Positions 22,198 through 33,160 of a stretch of DNA of 64,000 nt are shown one piece after another. This stretch comes from Cryptomeria japonica (Eukaryota > Streptophyta > Pinopsida > Cupressales > Cupressaceae), in contig NC_081406.1 of assembly GCF_030272615.1 (NCBI RefSeq), positions 243,903,218 through 243,967,217 of the forward strand. The letters run 5' to 3'. Numbering within the stretch: the stretch's first letter is position 1; each line of letters begins with the position of its first letter. A program made the translations under genes and the position numbers. Under the pieces are notes generated by a model that worked only from the letters and a program-made list of their open reading frames with translations, had not been told where the DNA came from and did not search any database.

Positions 22198-23469
22198 TTA
22201 TTGTAGCTCTTTCCAAAAAAGTTTGGGATTATATTTGCTAAGAAAAATTAACTCTTCCCTCCTAGTACACATAAAATCAGCTTTCTTTTTCTTTAAAATC
22301 TGTCTATAAGCTTTGATGTGAGTCTCTTTATTATTTGACTTTCTTAAACCTCTTCTAGCCATTTTGCATTCCTCATCAAACCAAGCATTCACCGGGAAAC
22401 AATTTGTCTCAAATTTTTTGTTTTTTGTTTTTTTGCATTTTGAGAGGGCCACATGGATCAGATTTGTTAACTTATGACTGTTAAGATCATGAAATGTCTT
22501 TTTCTCCCATTTAAGAAGTCTCTCCAAAGCAGCCTGGAAGATACAAGCATTTTCTTGCGTCAAAAGAATTTTGCCCTTTGAATGTTGTTGTAGGGAAGGT
22601 TGATTTTTTTCCACATAATACCTCTTTTCTGCCCAAATAATACTTAAATAGATCGGTTTGTGCTCTGATTTAAGGTCCCATAAATGTTCACCAATCACCA
22701 TATCTTCGATTTTTTCACATAGGCTATGCGAACAAACAACGTAGTCAACCACACTCGCCCCATTGTAAGTGTTGCAAGTGAAATTGCTAGAATTTGTCCA
22801 TCTAATCAGACCATTACAGATAATTAAGTCAAACATGCCACAGAGAGTAAGCAACTCTTCCCCAAATTGGTTGCAATCTTTGGTGTCTTCTGACACTCTC
22901 TCCCATTGATGATTTTCTTCTTTTAGGAGCCAAATAGGATTACAATCATCTTTACAGCTAAAGATGCAAGCCTGTTCACTTGCAATTCTAGCATTGAAAT
23001 CCCCCACAAGGAGGACCTTGCCAAGCTGAGAGAACACATCAATATCTTTTTTTAGGGCAGCAAAGGGGTCTTTGCTGTCAAGACCACATTTCTTGTAAGT
23101 TTTGGAGACCTGCGGAGCAAAATAACATGCTGCAATCCTAATAAAATTGTAATTTTCTGAGATCTTAAACCATAAAAACTATTTATTGGAGTCCTCTTTT
23201 TCAAGCTGAATGAGACGCCCTTCTTTTTCTTTCACTAACACCAATATCCCACCATGACCCTTGCCATTGCTAGCTGCTTTGTTCCACACTGTCATTTTTG
23301 AATAACCTTCGAACGTGGGAGTTTTACAACCTTCGTGTTCATGAGTCTCAACAAGACAAATAATGTCTCTACCTTCTGCAATAGGCCCTAACCCAGGCCC
23401 ACGTCTCCAAGGGTAGCCTCTACAGTTCCAACAAACTAGACTCAAAGAGGCCTGGGTAGATCTTGATTG
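22198..23469 (-). pseudogene. LINE ORF2, APE-type endonuclease part
   Basis: The frame starts immediately after the ORF1 stop and runs QSRSTQASLSLVCWNCRG; the W-N-C-R-G motif is the usual N-terminus of plant LINE endonucleases. Further motifs are ICLVETHE (catalytic Glu), LLVGDFNARI (the GDFN motif) and the C-terminal S-E-H-K-P-I segment with the catalytic His. No ATG precedes the W-N-C-R-G motif within the frame. One TAG (23179) interrupts the domain and a TAA (22198) ends the open segment. The endonuclease nicks target DNA to prime reverse transcription. Apart from those stops the catalytic positions are kept. Confidence 0.85.
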
Positions 23470-24795
23470 CTATTTGCCTTGGGATGCAAGACTCGGTGCT
23501 AAGTCTTCATCTCTATGTGGCTGAAAGGTTTTTGTTGCAATGTACCCAGCTCCATTTGTTGTTGTTGTTTTGCTACTCTCTTGTTGCTCTGTCCTATTTT
23601 GGGGACCAAAATATGCAATTACTGCTTTGCCATTGAACAACCACGCTCTTTTTCCTTCATCTCTAGCTACCCTAATCTTTGCCATTTCAGCCCTTCTTTC
23701 TTCTAGTTGTCTCATAGTTAGATCTTCATCCAAGAAAAAATGAGTACCCTTTAGAAGTTGCTTCTTACTTAACAAATTTTGCTTGTCGCGAACACTTGGT
23801 AAGATAACCTTTATAGGCCTATTTTTCCCATCACATAATTTGCCCACTCTCCAAGATTTAGTGATTTGCCCTTGCCAAAGTAGCATATCTCTTAAGAAGT
23901 CTCTTGCAAGGTCAAGAGTGTGTTCATTTTTCCCATAATCCCTCACTCCCTTGATGATTACATTTGTTGCTCTTCTTTGCCTTTCTTTGAGCTCTTTATC
24001 TTGTGTTTCGTCTACCTGAAATTTTTTTTTCTTACCCATGTTTGTAGTCTCTTTATTGATGTTGGCCCAAGTTTTGGTAACTTCTGAGAATCTGCTTTTA
24101 CCTTCTATGCTTTCTGCTTTCTTAATTAGGTGTGTTTGATCCAAAGATTCCTCCATCCCACCATGGAATGCCTTAGCATTAAGCCCCTCACTATGTGTTG
24201 CTATTGAAACCTTTAAAATTCGCCATTCATCTTTCACATTTTGCCATCCATCCTTCATGTTTTGCCACTCAGATTTCCCAACAGCAAGCGCATCCTGCAG
24301 AAATGATATTTGTTCTTTTAATGCTTTATTGTTGTCTGCTAGGGACTTATAAGCTGCTGTCAACACCTGTATTTTAATCTCTTTTTGTTGTTCTTTAGCC
24401 TCCAACCTCCTTTTGGCATTTAATAGTTCTTGCACATATAATTCAGATGACCAAGTTAGAGGAGTGGAAATAGGGCTATAAACGTCAGAGTCGCAACGGT
24501 CGCTGCTGTGAAAGGGCATGTAATTCCCTCTACCTAACCAAGGGGATTTCTTGGAGTGACCTTTGCAACTGAGACTCTGATTACTGCTCTTACGATATTG
24601 TTTTTTTCTCTCCTGTGCATATCTTAACCGAGCACGTCTACATTTCAAGATACCCCTAAACTGTTTGGCATTAACCCAGATCCATTTACCAGTTTTAGTA
24701 GTTGAGGCAATTTTCACTTGCCCCAAATGATTTGTTTCAAAAAGTTCTGGAAGTTCAAGAATATTCTCTGAAATTGGAGGAGTTTGTTTTTCCAT
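23470..24795 (-). CDS. LINE ORF1 protein, 441 residues, intact frame
   Basis: The start is the ATG at 24795. The N-terminal third is basic and Ser-rich. Residues about 135-200 form a probable coiled coil (KEQQKEIKIQVLTAAYKSL and three near-repeats of W-Q-N-M/V-K-D). From about residue 285 there is an L1-ORF1-like nucleic-acid-binding region: RRATNVIIKGVRDYG, then WRVGK, RPIKVILPSVRDKQNLL and a basic helical region ending in RAWLFNGKAVI. Such proteins bind element RNA as trimers and accompany it to the nucleus. The frame is unbroken over 441 codons and ends at a TAG directly followed, in the same frame, by ORF2. No CCHC knuckle is seen in ORF1. Confidence 0.75.
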   Translation of the reverse strand: MEKQTPPISENILELPELFETNHLGQVKIASTTKTGKWIWVNAKQFRGILKCRRARLRYAQERKKQYRKSSNQSLSCKGHSKKSPWLGRGNYMPFHSSDRCDSDVYSPISTPLTWSSELYVQELLNAKRRLEAKEQQKEIKIQVLTAAYKSLADNNKALKEQISFLQDALAVGKSEWQNMKDGWQNVKDEWRILKVSIATHSEGLNAKAFHGGMEESLDQTHLIKKAESIEGKSRFSEVTKTWANINKETTNMGKKKKFQVDETQDKELKERQRRATNVIIKGVRDYGKNEHTLDLARDFLRDMLLWQGQITKSWRVGKLCDGKNRPIKVILPSVRDKQNLLSKKQLLKGTHFFLDEDLTMRQLEERRAEMAKIRVARDEGKRAWLFNGKAVIAYFGPQNRTEQQESSKTTTTNGAGYIATKTFQPHRDEDLAPSLASQGK

Positions 24796-25020
24796 TGCCA
24801 GGAAAGAGACAGAAAAGGTAGCAAAAACAATTCAGAAAAGACAAAGAAGAATCTAACCTGATGGGATGCAGTCCAAATGGGACCCAGAACCAACACAACC
24901 TTGTACAAATCCCACAAAATGATCAGAGCCGACAAAAGCCCTTATTTGCATGCTTGTACCGGTCCCACAAAGCCTCTGTTGCATTCACGTGACCTGCTTA
25001 TACCTGCTCCCTGCATATTC

Positions 25021-25136
25021 CGTCTAAGACCTGCTTATACTCTGCGTATACAAGTTGGATACCCTACGTATTCCGTCTATGACCTGCTTATACTCTGCGT
25101 ATACAAGTTGGATACTCTGCATATTTCGTCTGTGAC
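25021..25136. repeat. 53-bp tandem repeats at the LINE 5' side
   Basis: Two full 53-bp units (25021-25073 and 25074-25126) and a 10-bp partial unit each contain GACCTGCTTATACTCTGCG and CAAGTTGGATAC. They lie about 230 bp upstream of the ORF1 start on the element strand. Tandem 5' UTR repeats of this type act as promoter monomers in some LINEs; that role is inferred here. Confidence 0.75.
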
Positions 25137-25638
25137 AACGCCACATAATTGATTTATGATGTCTCAGTGAGTGTAAGGCATTTGAAAGCTTGTATTTATG
25201 TATATCCTATGCGGATGCCAATTGACAAATAGCATGTGGTAGTGATTGTAAGTTTATGTACAAAGTGAAACTGAACCCGATTAGCAATTTATTAACATCA
25301 TTTCCTTAGTACACAAACATTTAGCATGCATCATTTTGACACAATGAGATGATGTATACAGAGGATATCAAGTCCACGTGGTCTTAAGGTAACCGTTTAC
25401 AGGCTTATTTTTATTAAGCCGATAGGTTTTTAGTGGGGGCATTTATGTCCAGAAAATTGTCAGCCTTCCGGCAGCCCATCAGAAAAATCAGTTGTCGGTC
25501 GACAACAAACATTTTTGTTGGCAAGGTTTGGTTTTCATTTAACATTGTATTATTTTGTGGCGAGATATATGTAGTACATCTTTTATGTATTTATCAGCGA
25601 AGTTAATTCATTTGTGTTGAACATTGTTTTATTTACAG

Positions 25639-25972
25639 GGGGGACATTAATACCTTTGTTTTTGTGGGAGCTATTCACAAACCTGATACCGAAGAGAAAT
25701 GAAAACTTTAGGACACTCTTCACGAGCGAGTAGAGCATTGGCGATTAGGGAAACCCCTCAATTTCAAGTGCAATGATTTTACTATTAGAAATGGCACCAG
25801 CAGTGAGTCCATTTACCGTGCTAAGTTCACAAATGAAAACTTTCAGAATAGGCACACTGGCTTATTTTTGAAAAAAACTTGCTCAACTTATATTGTGGTG
25901 GAGAATTATGGGCAATTTGTTAGAAATAGAATCAATATCATGTACACTCATTTGGGTTGTGTCATGCCTTGA
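25639..25972 (+). pseudogene. Exon-like fragment of an unrecognised gene
   Basis: A pyrimidine-rich tract ending in TTTACAG precedes a single frame of 110 codons that reads like real protein: DINTFVFVGAIHKPDTEEK, then [15 protein letters not shown], then [18 protein letters not shown]. It contains two stops (TGA and TAG about 10 bp apart, both plausible Trp losses) before ending at 25970-25972. The composition (Cys, Trp, Asn, Tyr) is not that of the surrounding AT-rich DNA. I do not recognise the family. It is on the same strand as, and 200 bp upstream of, the ABIL-like exon, but I have no evidence that they belong together. Confidence 0.45.
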
Positions 25973-26174
25973 AATAAGGAAAAAAATCAAGTTTATCTAC
26001 CCTTGCCATGTCTCTCAGTACAATTACTAGGGCAAAGTTGGTCGTGAACTGACGCTCTTGGTAAGGATGTGTCGTATTGCTCTAGAGGTTTCATGGCCTT
26101 ATCTGTTCTATTTTTTCAACTTGATTTTCATCTGTCTTCTCAATTATGTTTGTGTTGTGTAATTTAACACGCAG

Positions 26175-26257
26175 GAGTTGAAGGATATAAGGCCGCAATT
26201 GTACGATACAGTTGATTATTGTGAGAAAGCTTGTTTATTCGACCAACAGAAAATAAA
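26175..26257 (+). pseudogene. ABIL-like exon (Abl-interactor-like, SCAR/WAVE complex subunit)
   Basis: An 83-bp segment is bounded by an acceptor (AACACGCAG) and a donor (GTAAGAAT). It encodes ELKDIRPQLYDTVDYCEK plus nine more codons. The pattern E-L-K-x-x-R-P-Q-L-Y-x-x-x-D-Y-C-E-K is the hallmark of an early exon of plant ABIL proteins, which are subunits of the WAVE complex that activates ARP2/3 actin nucleation. No other ABIL exon was found within several kb either side, so it is either a fragment copied or moved by transposition or part of a gene with very long introns. The exon itself has no stop. Confidence 0.6.
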
Positions 26258-26470
26258 GTAAGAATTCATATGACACTCTTGTTCTCTCTAAAAAGAAATT
26301 GCAAATTCTACCCATTTAGATTTACTGTTCAATTTTGAGGATGGGTGGCTGACCCTTTGGTTTCTGCTAAATTTTGGATAAGCTTTGATGAAACATTACA
26401 CCCTTTATTTCCTTATTTCATACTGTTAGCTCAATATTTATTAAATTTTTGCTTCAAATGTTCTAAGGCG

Positions 26471-26614
26471 ATACCCTTCAAGCTTACAAAACCTTTTTAC
26501 TTAGAAACCAACATCAAGATTATGATGCCTTTCGGTGCTAAAATACCCTTTAAGCTTACAAAACCTTTTTTCTTAGAAACTGCCATCAAGCGAATAATGG
26601 CTTTCAGTGCTAAA
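26471..26614. repeat. 72-bp tandem duplication in an open frame
   Basis: Two adjacent 72-bp copies (26471-26542 and 26543-26614) each contain AAGCTTACAAAACCTTTTT and GGTGCTAAA-type ends. They keep a plus-strand frame open (24 codons per copy, IPFKLTKPF...). No similarity is recognised and the frame is probably incidental. Confidence 0.8.
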
Positions 26615-26662
26615 ATTTCCTCCCAGTGTATGCATTATTTAGCATGTCGAGCAAGAAAATAA

Positions 26663-29600
26663 AAAAAGTTATGCGACTTTCTTCTAACTCTGTGGCCCAA
26701 AAGTTGTAGTCAATTGGATTGTGGCCAAGAAATGTACTGAACCTATGTAATTTGGAATATATTAAATAGAAGAATCGAGAAAGGAACACATATACCACCA
26801 TTTCATATAGATGAATCGCCTCTACTAATTTTCCTTCTTTCAAAAATTCATTACCCTCTTTTCGTCGAATATCAGCTCCTTCAATTCATTCCTCTATTGT
26901 CATATCACTGCATGCCTTACCCTAAAAAAATTATAATAAATGAAAATCAAATTCTATTTTAAGAATTGTGATGTAACTACATACCAAAATAATTCCTTCT
27001 ACAATTCCTTCTACAGTCGTATATTGTGAAGATTACTAGAATGAGTATCCAGTCTGAGTTGCAATTGTTGAAGGGGAAGATGCCACCAAGAATTTGACCT
27101 AGGTCTTTGCAAGCAAGCACTGAATCTCAACACTAGAACATAATCTATCTGTCATCTTACCATAACAGATAAAGAATGATATAACATAAAATTAGCATTG
27201 ACATATAACTACATTCTTCACCCTTTTGTGTTTCTAATACTTGTCATTCCAATATAAATTGGATAACAACACAATATGTGGCATGTAATATTTGAGTTTC
27301 TCTTACTCTTATATCTTTAGTGCCTATATAACTTGACCAATTATTGTGACAAGAGATAAATTAGGAGTTACCTCTTTGCTTCCTGAAAACAAATAAGTTC
27401 AACCTCGTATATTAGATCAACCTTAGGAGGAAATTTGGAAAACCAAAGTTGCCTTCTTCCCTATAATCCAATTGCCATCCCACATGAAGCAGTGCATATG
27501 TTCACCAAATTTCTCGCTTGCTACACCAATTGCCAAGCCACTTAATATTTTTTTCTTTGCAAAGAATAGTAAAAGTTTTGTGAAACTTAAACGATGTTCA
27601 TATATGGATACATTATGAATAAGAATCTGATTACATTATAGACCATATAAGATTTCACCTACCTTGTCACAAAATGCATTTCTTTTTAACATATGATATC
27701 AATAACAACTACCCGAACCATTCAGGCACAATTTCTGACGATAAATACTCCCTATAGTTGTTTATCATTTTTAGGGTAGAATATTTCACGTAGAGATAGA
27801 ATACACCGTTCTTTTTTAAAAATAAAATATCAAACTTATATTTTTTTATTAATAATTTGAGGGCTCTAATGGACCCCACCCATAATTTGGACACCTGTAA
27901 TAGCCTTTGGTGATCAACTGCAGACCAAAAAAAGTCGTGTACCAACAAGAGTAGGGCCTAACTACCTAATAACTGACCCCACAAATGGATATAAACTACC
28001 ATTATACCAAACTCCAACATCCTTGAGCTGGAATGCATATAAATGTGTTTATATTGAGGAAATAGGGGCCTCACAATATCTCAATAAGTAGACAACCCTG
28101 AGAGTTGCCCAGTGAGCACATATTTCACACAACACCCAATATCCTCCCTTACTCCCTTACCATCAAAACCAGTAGCAACCTTTATACTAGGCTCTTCAAA
28201 AGGGTGTTTATTATTCCAAATCAAGTTATAATTTGAAATAACATGAAAAATTAACAAATTAGCAATTTTCAACACTCATTACAAAGAATTACCAGTAGTC
28301 CAAGTACATACAATGTCAGATCTCAACAAAAGAAAGTTCGTTCTTCTTTTTTAAAATAAGCCAGTTGAATCACCCTGCACAGGGTTATAAATTCCTCCTT
28401 TTACCTCCATAAATACTCTTTTTTTAGTTCATCAAAACATACTCCGGAAGAGAATCAAATAGATGGAACTACAAATACTGAATTAAGTTCCCATAATCTT
28501 GTATTTGTTTTTAATATGGTCTCATTGTCATGCATTTAAGATGGTCTTCAGCTTCCCCACTGAGAGGTTGGTATCTTCTAAAGAGTTCTTGCAAGTAAAG
28601 AGTGTATCGAGGGGAATGCTCTCAGATAGCAATATTTGGTACCAACTTTCCCAAGATATCACAAGCATTATGTTATACCAGGTATGTTGAAATTTCAATT
28701 TGTAATTAATAAGTGGAACTCTAAACTGTAAAAAAAATATTGAAAAAACCTCTCCAATGACTCTTTTAAGGAAATTAGGTGCATTTTCTTCAGCTTATTT
28801 ATGCCATGTGAATATGCAAGATTATATAACACTTTGTGTGCTAGCTTCAAGAGGTGGTTTTTTTACTGCAATAGCTCTTTCCAGCATCCATTATGCATGT
28901 CCTTGACATCTTGTGACTTGGTTTGGACTATTTGTCAGTTTATATATTCAATACCTAATAAGTTAATGATAATTATCTTTTTACATTTGATTTTTAAGAT
29001 GAAAGAAAAGATCACTAATTGAACATAATCCTTAGATATCAAATAGTTTAAATGGATATTTGCGTCTTTGCTTCTCTACCAAAATAAGTCTCTCCCTCCT
29101 AGTGGACATCAATACCAAATTTCTTGTTTTTAATTATCACTACAGATAATTGGCTATCTAGTAGTTAGGCACAAGACTCATGTAGAGACAATGAAATTTT
29201 GTAAGGATATATTGCATCGGAAACCCACCTGAGTGGAAGAGAGTTGTGGGTTTTGAGTTAAGAGGAGCCAATCAATTCTCACACAATTATTCTATTCTTT
29301 ATGCTTTGACCAATGTCACTATCCTATTCTAGAACTCCCATTTTGCACAGGCAAAAAGTACACTAAGAAAGGTTGTACAGTTTGGATTTACACCTGCCAA
29401 TTGTATTTGCTTAAAAGTTTCTAAACCCTTTTCAACAAATCCAATTTGTGTCTATCCTACAATCATTGCATTCCACGAGTCAGCATTTCTTTGAGGTATT
29501 TTATCGAATAGTTCAGTAACTTGTCCATGCTTTCACATTTTGCATACATGTGTAACAGGGGTAGTTGCAAGTATTTCCTTATATCTATTTAATACAAATT

Positions 29601-30332
29601 TGGTTACTTAATCTTCACCTTTTAGGATGTTAATGGTAACATAATGCATGCTTTACATGTTTTTTTGATTAACACATGTCCTCTACAAAATGCACTTATT
29701 TATTGAAATTATATTAGGCATGTTAGTTGAATTGTAGCAGACCACATACACATCAATCAAACTTAAAACCTCAATCTGACATGGTGTAGTTGCTCCACGT
29801 GTCTCTTTATTTATACAAATTTGAAGGATAGTATAGTATGAAATTTGGGAGTATAATCCTATTTTTATAAAAGGGGTGTTGTAAACGAGAAGAGATTTTT
29901 GTGGTAATTTAGAATATCATCTAATCATTGTACATCAGTTTCATAAAATCAACACATACACTTGATTTAGAAGACCGTTTACACACATATTCATATATCT
30001 CTTTGTGCATCTCCAATCAATGTTCTTTATGACCAACATAGCTAAACTCTTAGGTTGGGAGAAAATGTTTGCAAACTCAGATGCTCAGCCATTTGTTACG
30101 CTTAGTGGACATAAGTACTACTGCCAGATTTAGATGATTATCAGGATGAAGCCAACTACATGTACATAATATGTCATAGAAAAATGAAGAAAACCATTTC
30201 TTGCACTCTTAGTAATTGTCACCAAACAAATGAAGCATAATAATAGGATATGAAATTTTGAATTTCTATTAAATTCATAGATAAATACACAAAATTGTAT
30301 TGTTTGAAAGTTGTTAAACTTTGTGATCTTAC
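26663..30332. other. Non-coding interval
   Basis: AT-rich, with only short frames of biased composition and no recognisable motif. No repeat large enough to assign. Confidence 0.5.
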
Positions 30333-30428
30333 AAAATGGCTTAGGGAAGTTTCTTTTAATTTTTAAGTATGCTAGCAAACATATAGCCTGCAATGTTTTA
30401 CCAAGTCCCATAAGCATCCCAATATAGG
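30333..30428 (-). pseudogene. SNF2-type ATPase exon (Walker A)
   Basis: On the minus strand a 96-bp segment lies between an acceptor-like CTTAAG and a donor GTAAGATC. It encodes YIGMLMGLGKTLQAICLL followed by AYLKIKRNFPKPF. MGLGKTLQAI is motif I (ATP-binding) of SNF2 chromatin-remodelling ATPases, and the flanking L-x-Y-L-K...P-x-P-F pattern is closest, from memory, to the ALC1/CHR10 type. The Asp-Glu normally before MGLGKT is replaced by Met-Leu, so the exon is probably degenerate. No further helicase motif was found nearby, so it is an isolated exon or fragment. Confidence 0.5.
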
Positions 30429-32357
30429 CTTAAGTTGTAAGTCATTTAGAAACATATATTTAAATTGCCCATAACTAAATAATCATAACTTTTTTCAGAA
30501 ATTTTCACCTCTTGTTTGATTCACACCCAAATACCAAAACATCTAAGAAGTTCCTTATTTGACACAACAAATCTTAGACAAGAAAATAATTTTTATTTTT
30601 ATGCTGCCAGATGATTATTGATTTATCATTAATAAGAAGAGCTTTTAGAGACTGATAAAAGATACACAATCGTAACAATCCAAGATAGTACACAGAAAGA
30701 TTATTTGTCTCTGCTATTATAGCTTGCTAGAAATGGTGATATTTGGCAATCTAGATTTTGGGTTTGAGTCCTTTGGAAAAATGACAGTCAACAATCCATT
30801 TTCAACTTGGCCCTTTATATGATCCATCTTCACATTGTCAATTAAGTTGAACTTCCTAGAGAAACTTCCTTTTCATCATTCCATGCAGTGTCAAATGCTT
30901 TCTAGTTTATCTTCCTCTTTCACCTTTTCTCTATTAATATGGATAATGTGACCATCTTCCACCTAAACCTTTATATCGTCTTTGTTCGTCACTTCCAATT
31001 GACAAAGCATATTGGGAGTATTGGTCTCTCTCTTCTCTTGTTGCAAATTTAAGATAGAAGATTGATATATTGCTGCCACAATAAAGCGTGAATCAGAAAG
31101 AAAAATGAAAATTGTCTACTACATCTCCAAGTGCAGTAGTTTTGTCTTGGAAGTACAAAGCAAAGTTATGTTTTAATCATCCATAATATAAGTTGCATTA
31201 TCAAGAGCAAAGTATTGTGGTAATTGATATTCTTATATTTTTTCATATAGATATAACAATAGTGAGTGGAAAAAAATAACTTGGGTCTTCACTGCATTAA
31301 ATGACAGCGATACGAAAGAAAAGAAAATGGCAGTTCATATTACAATGCCACTTGGAAGTGGCATTCTCTCAGTATTCAACATCAGGTCATAAGATATCTG
31401 ACAAATGATGATAAAACTCTTATATAGCCTCAACTTTAATAATACTACAGTAGATCAAATCTATACTTCTGGTGTCCCGACTTTCTAAAGTAACATGCTA
31501 CAATTTACCAAATATTATACAATAAGTGTGCAATCTTGATGCTTTCTGATTTCCACAGGTTAATAATTCTATTTTTAAATGAAGGGAATCACAAAATTGA
31601 GATATAAGGTATTGAGACCATAAAATTGATTCATACAAAAATAACTTTCCTTATCTAAAGTTGGGAATGATAGATATAGAATTTCAAATTATTGTAACAG
31701 TCTTTTAATGTTTAACAGGTGACAGAAAGCGATTTTTTGGGTGAAGTTATTGGAAGAAAAAATTTCTTTGTCATTTTCATCATCGAGAATTTGTGCGCTG
31801 CAAGTATGCTCTTTCACTGGTTCTTGGGAGTATTTGAACTTTGATTGCAATTGATTAGACTATCAGTTTTTAATTGCATGGAAACAAGTCGGGGCCATAT
31901 AAACTTGTAGGTCATGCCCATGGATTTTTCTTAATAAAAATGGTGACACAAAATCAAGTTTCAAACACTCTCAATTAATTTAGAGAAACAATATTGAATG
32001 CAACACTATTATTCTAGAAGTCCTCTCTTTTAGACTTTACCAATATGGTCTACTTCAAAGATGTTTCCTTCCTTTGTTGTGTCTATAATTCAATTTTCAT
32101 CCTGTCTTTTCAATACTATTTTTCTATTTTTATATAGTCATTATGATAGATAGGCACCATATGTGTAGAGTTAGGTTCCTTAGAGTATCATCTATTTATA
32201 TGTATGATGCTTGTTTTAAAACATTCCAACCTAATGAACACAAAAAATAATAATTATACAGTGACCCACTTTAGTTTGTGCACAAAGGCTAAAAGTTGAA
32301 GTTTTTAATGTTGTAAAGGTGTTTGAAATTGTTATTCATAAATAGAAGCATTGTCTT

Positions 32358-32695
32358 TTAATGAATAGATAGCATTACATTAGATACCATTTTAGTAATG
32401 TGCCTTTTTTTTATAATTATTAATTGAAATTGGCTGCTTAATCTGATCAACTCTTGAGCATTTTTCCAAAGGAACTCTCTTTGGTTTTCTCCACTTCTCT
32501 TTGGGAGATAATTTCTGATGTAGATCAAGAGTCCCAAAGGTTCTGCTGAATCATTTATCATCTTGCTTTGGAAGACTGGTCTCCCTTTTTTGGTCTTTCT
32601 TCCTTTATCCACAATTTGCACAATGCACAAGAATTGGACAAGTACATTGTAGTAACCATTCACTTCATGATTTAACCATCTGTAATGTTCATTCA
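32358..32695 (-). pseudogene. Exon-like open frame, unrecognised
   Basis: After a good acceptor (ACATTACAG) the minus strand reads WLNHEVNGYYNVLVQF, KGRPVFQSKMINDSAEPLGL and NYLPKRSGENQREFLWKN with no stop for about 110 codons. The composition is that of a soluble protein and not of translated AT-rich spacer. I do not recognise it. It is on the same strand as, and upstream of, the SNF2-type exon. The last residues after SSQFQ are probably intronic. Confidence 0.4.
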
Positions 32696-32957
32696 AATCA
32701 TAACAAAAATGTGTGAAATCTATTATGGAAAGTTAAACCGTTACTGCAACCATGGAATTTAAATAGAATGTAAAATAAAACAAACTAAATAGAAGAGGAA
32801 ATTAGAGAGAGATGCAAAGAAAGATTACGACCCTTCACTGACTTTTAGGAAGATATTTATAAATTGCATGAAGCCAAGAATTTGAAAAGTTGAGTTAGAC
32901 TACCAAGCATAAAACATCAGCCATTATAAATTGCAAAGGAGTATTTACAATAAGCCC

Positions 32958-33160
32958 CTACAAACGTTGCATCCTTCTTGACATCAAATTGAGGAGCCGA
33001 ATGATGTTAAGAACTTTTACCTTCTGTTTCTTCCTCCAAACTTCACTAGCCACTTTCAATTTATTTTTCCCTTTCATCAAGTGATGTTTCCACCTTTTCG
33101 TCGGGAAAATTATGGACTTTGTCTTTTGGCATATTGAGATTTTTCTCAATGTTTAGATAT
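32958..33160 (-). pseudogene. Exon-like fragment, unrecognised
   Basis: The minus strand shows MPKDKVHNFPDEKVETSLDE in one frame, then after an A-rich slip KLKVASEVWRKKQK in another, followed by a donor-like GTAAAAG. It lies upstream of the exon at 32.4-32.7 kb on the same strand. It may be the preceding exon of the same old gene. Similarity to a known family was not recognised. Confidence 0.3.

Larger units (their letters stand above)
20122..25140 (-). mobile_element. LINE (non-LTR retrotransposon), near full length, inactivated
   Basis: Minus-strand order is: 5' repeats (about 25.14-25.02 kb), ORF1 (24795-23470), ORF2 with APE-type endonuclease, RT and a C-terminal CCHC knuckle (23469-20175), a short 3' UTR and a TTC-repeat tail (20142-20122). 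There is no RNase H domain. The ORF1 type and CCHC knuckle fit an L1-like clade, but the clade call needs a tree. ORF2 carries four stop lesions and one net frameshift, and several lesions are single transitions of CAG or TGG codons. No target duplication was identified, so the outer 5' limit is approximate. Confidence 0.85.
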
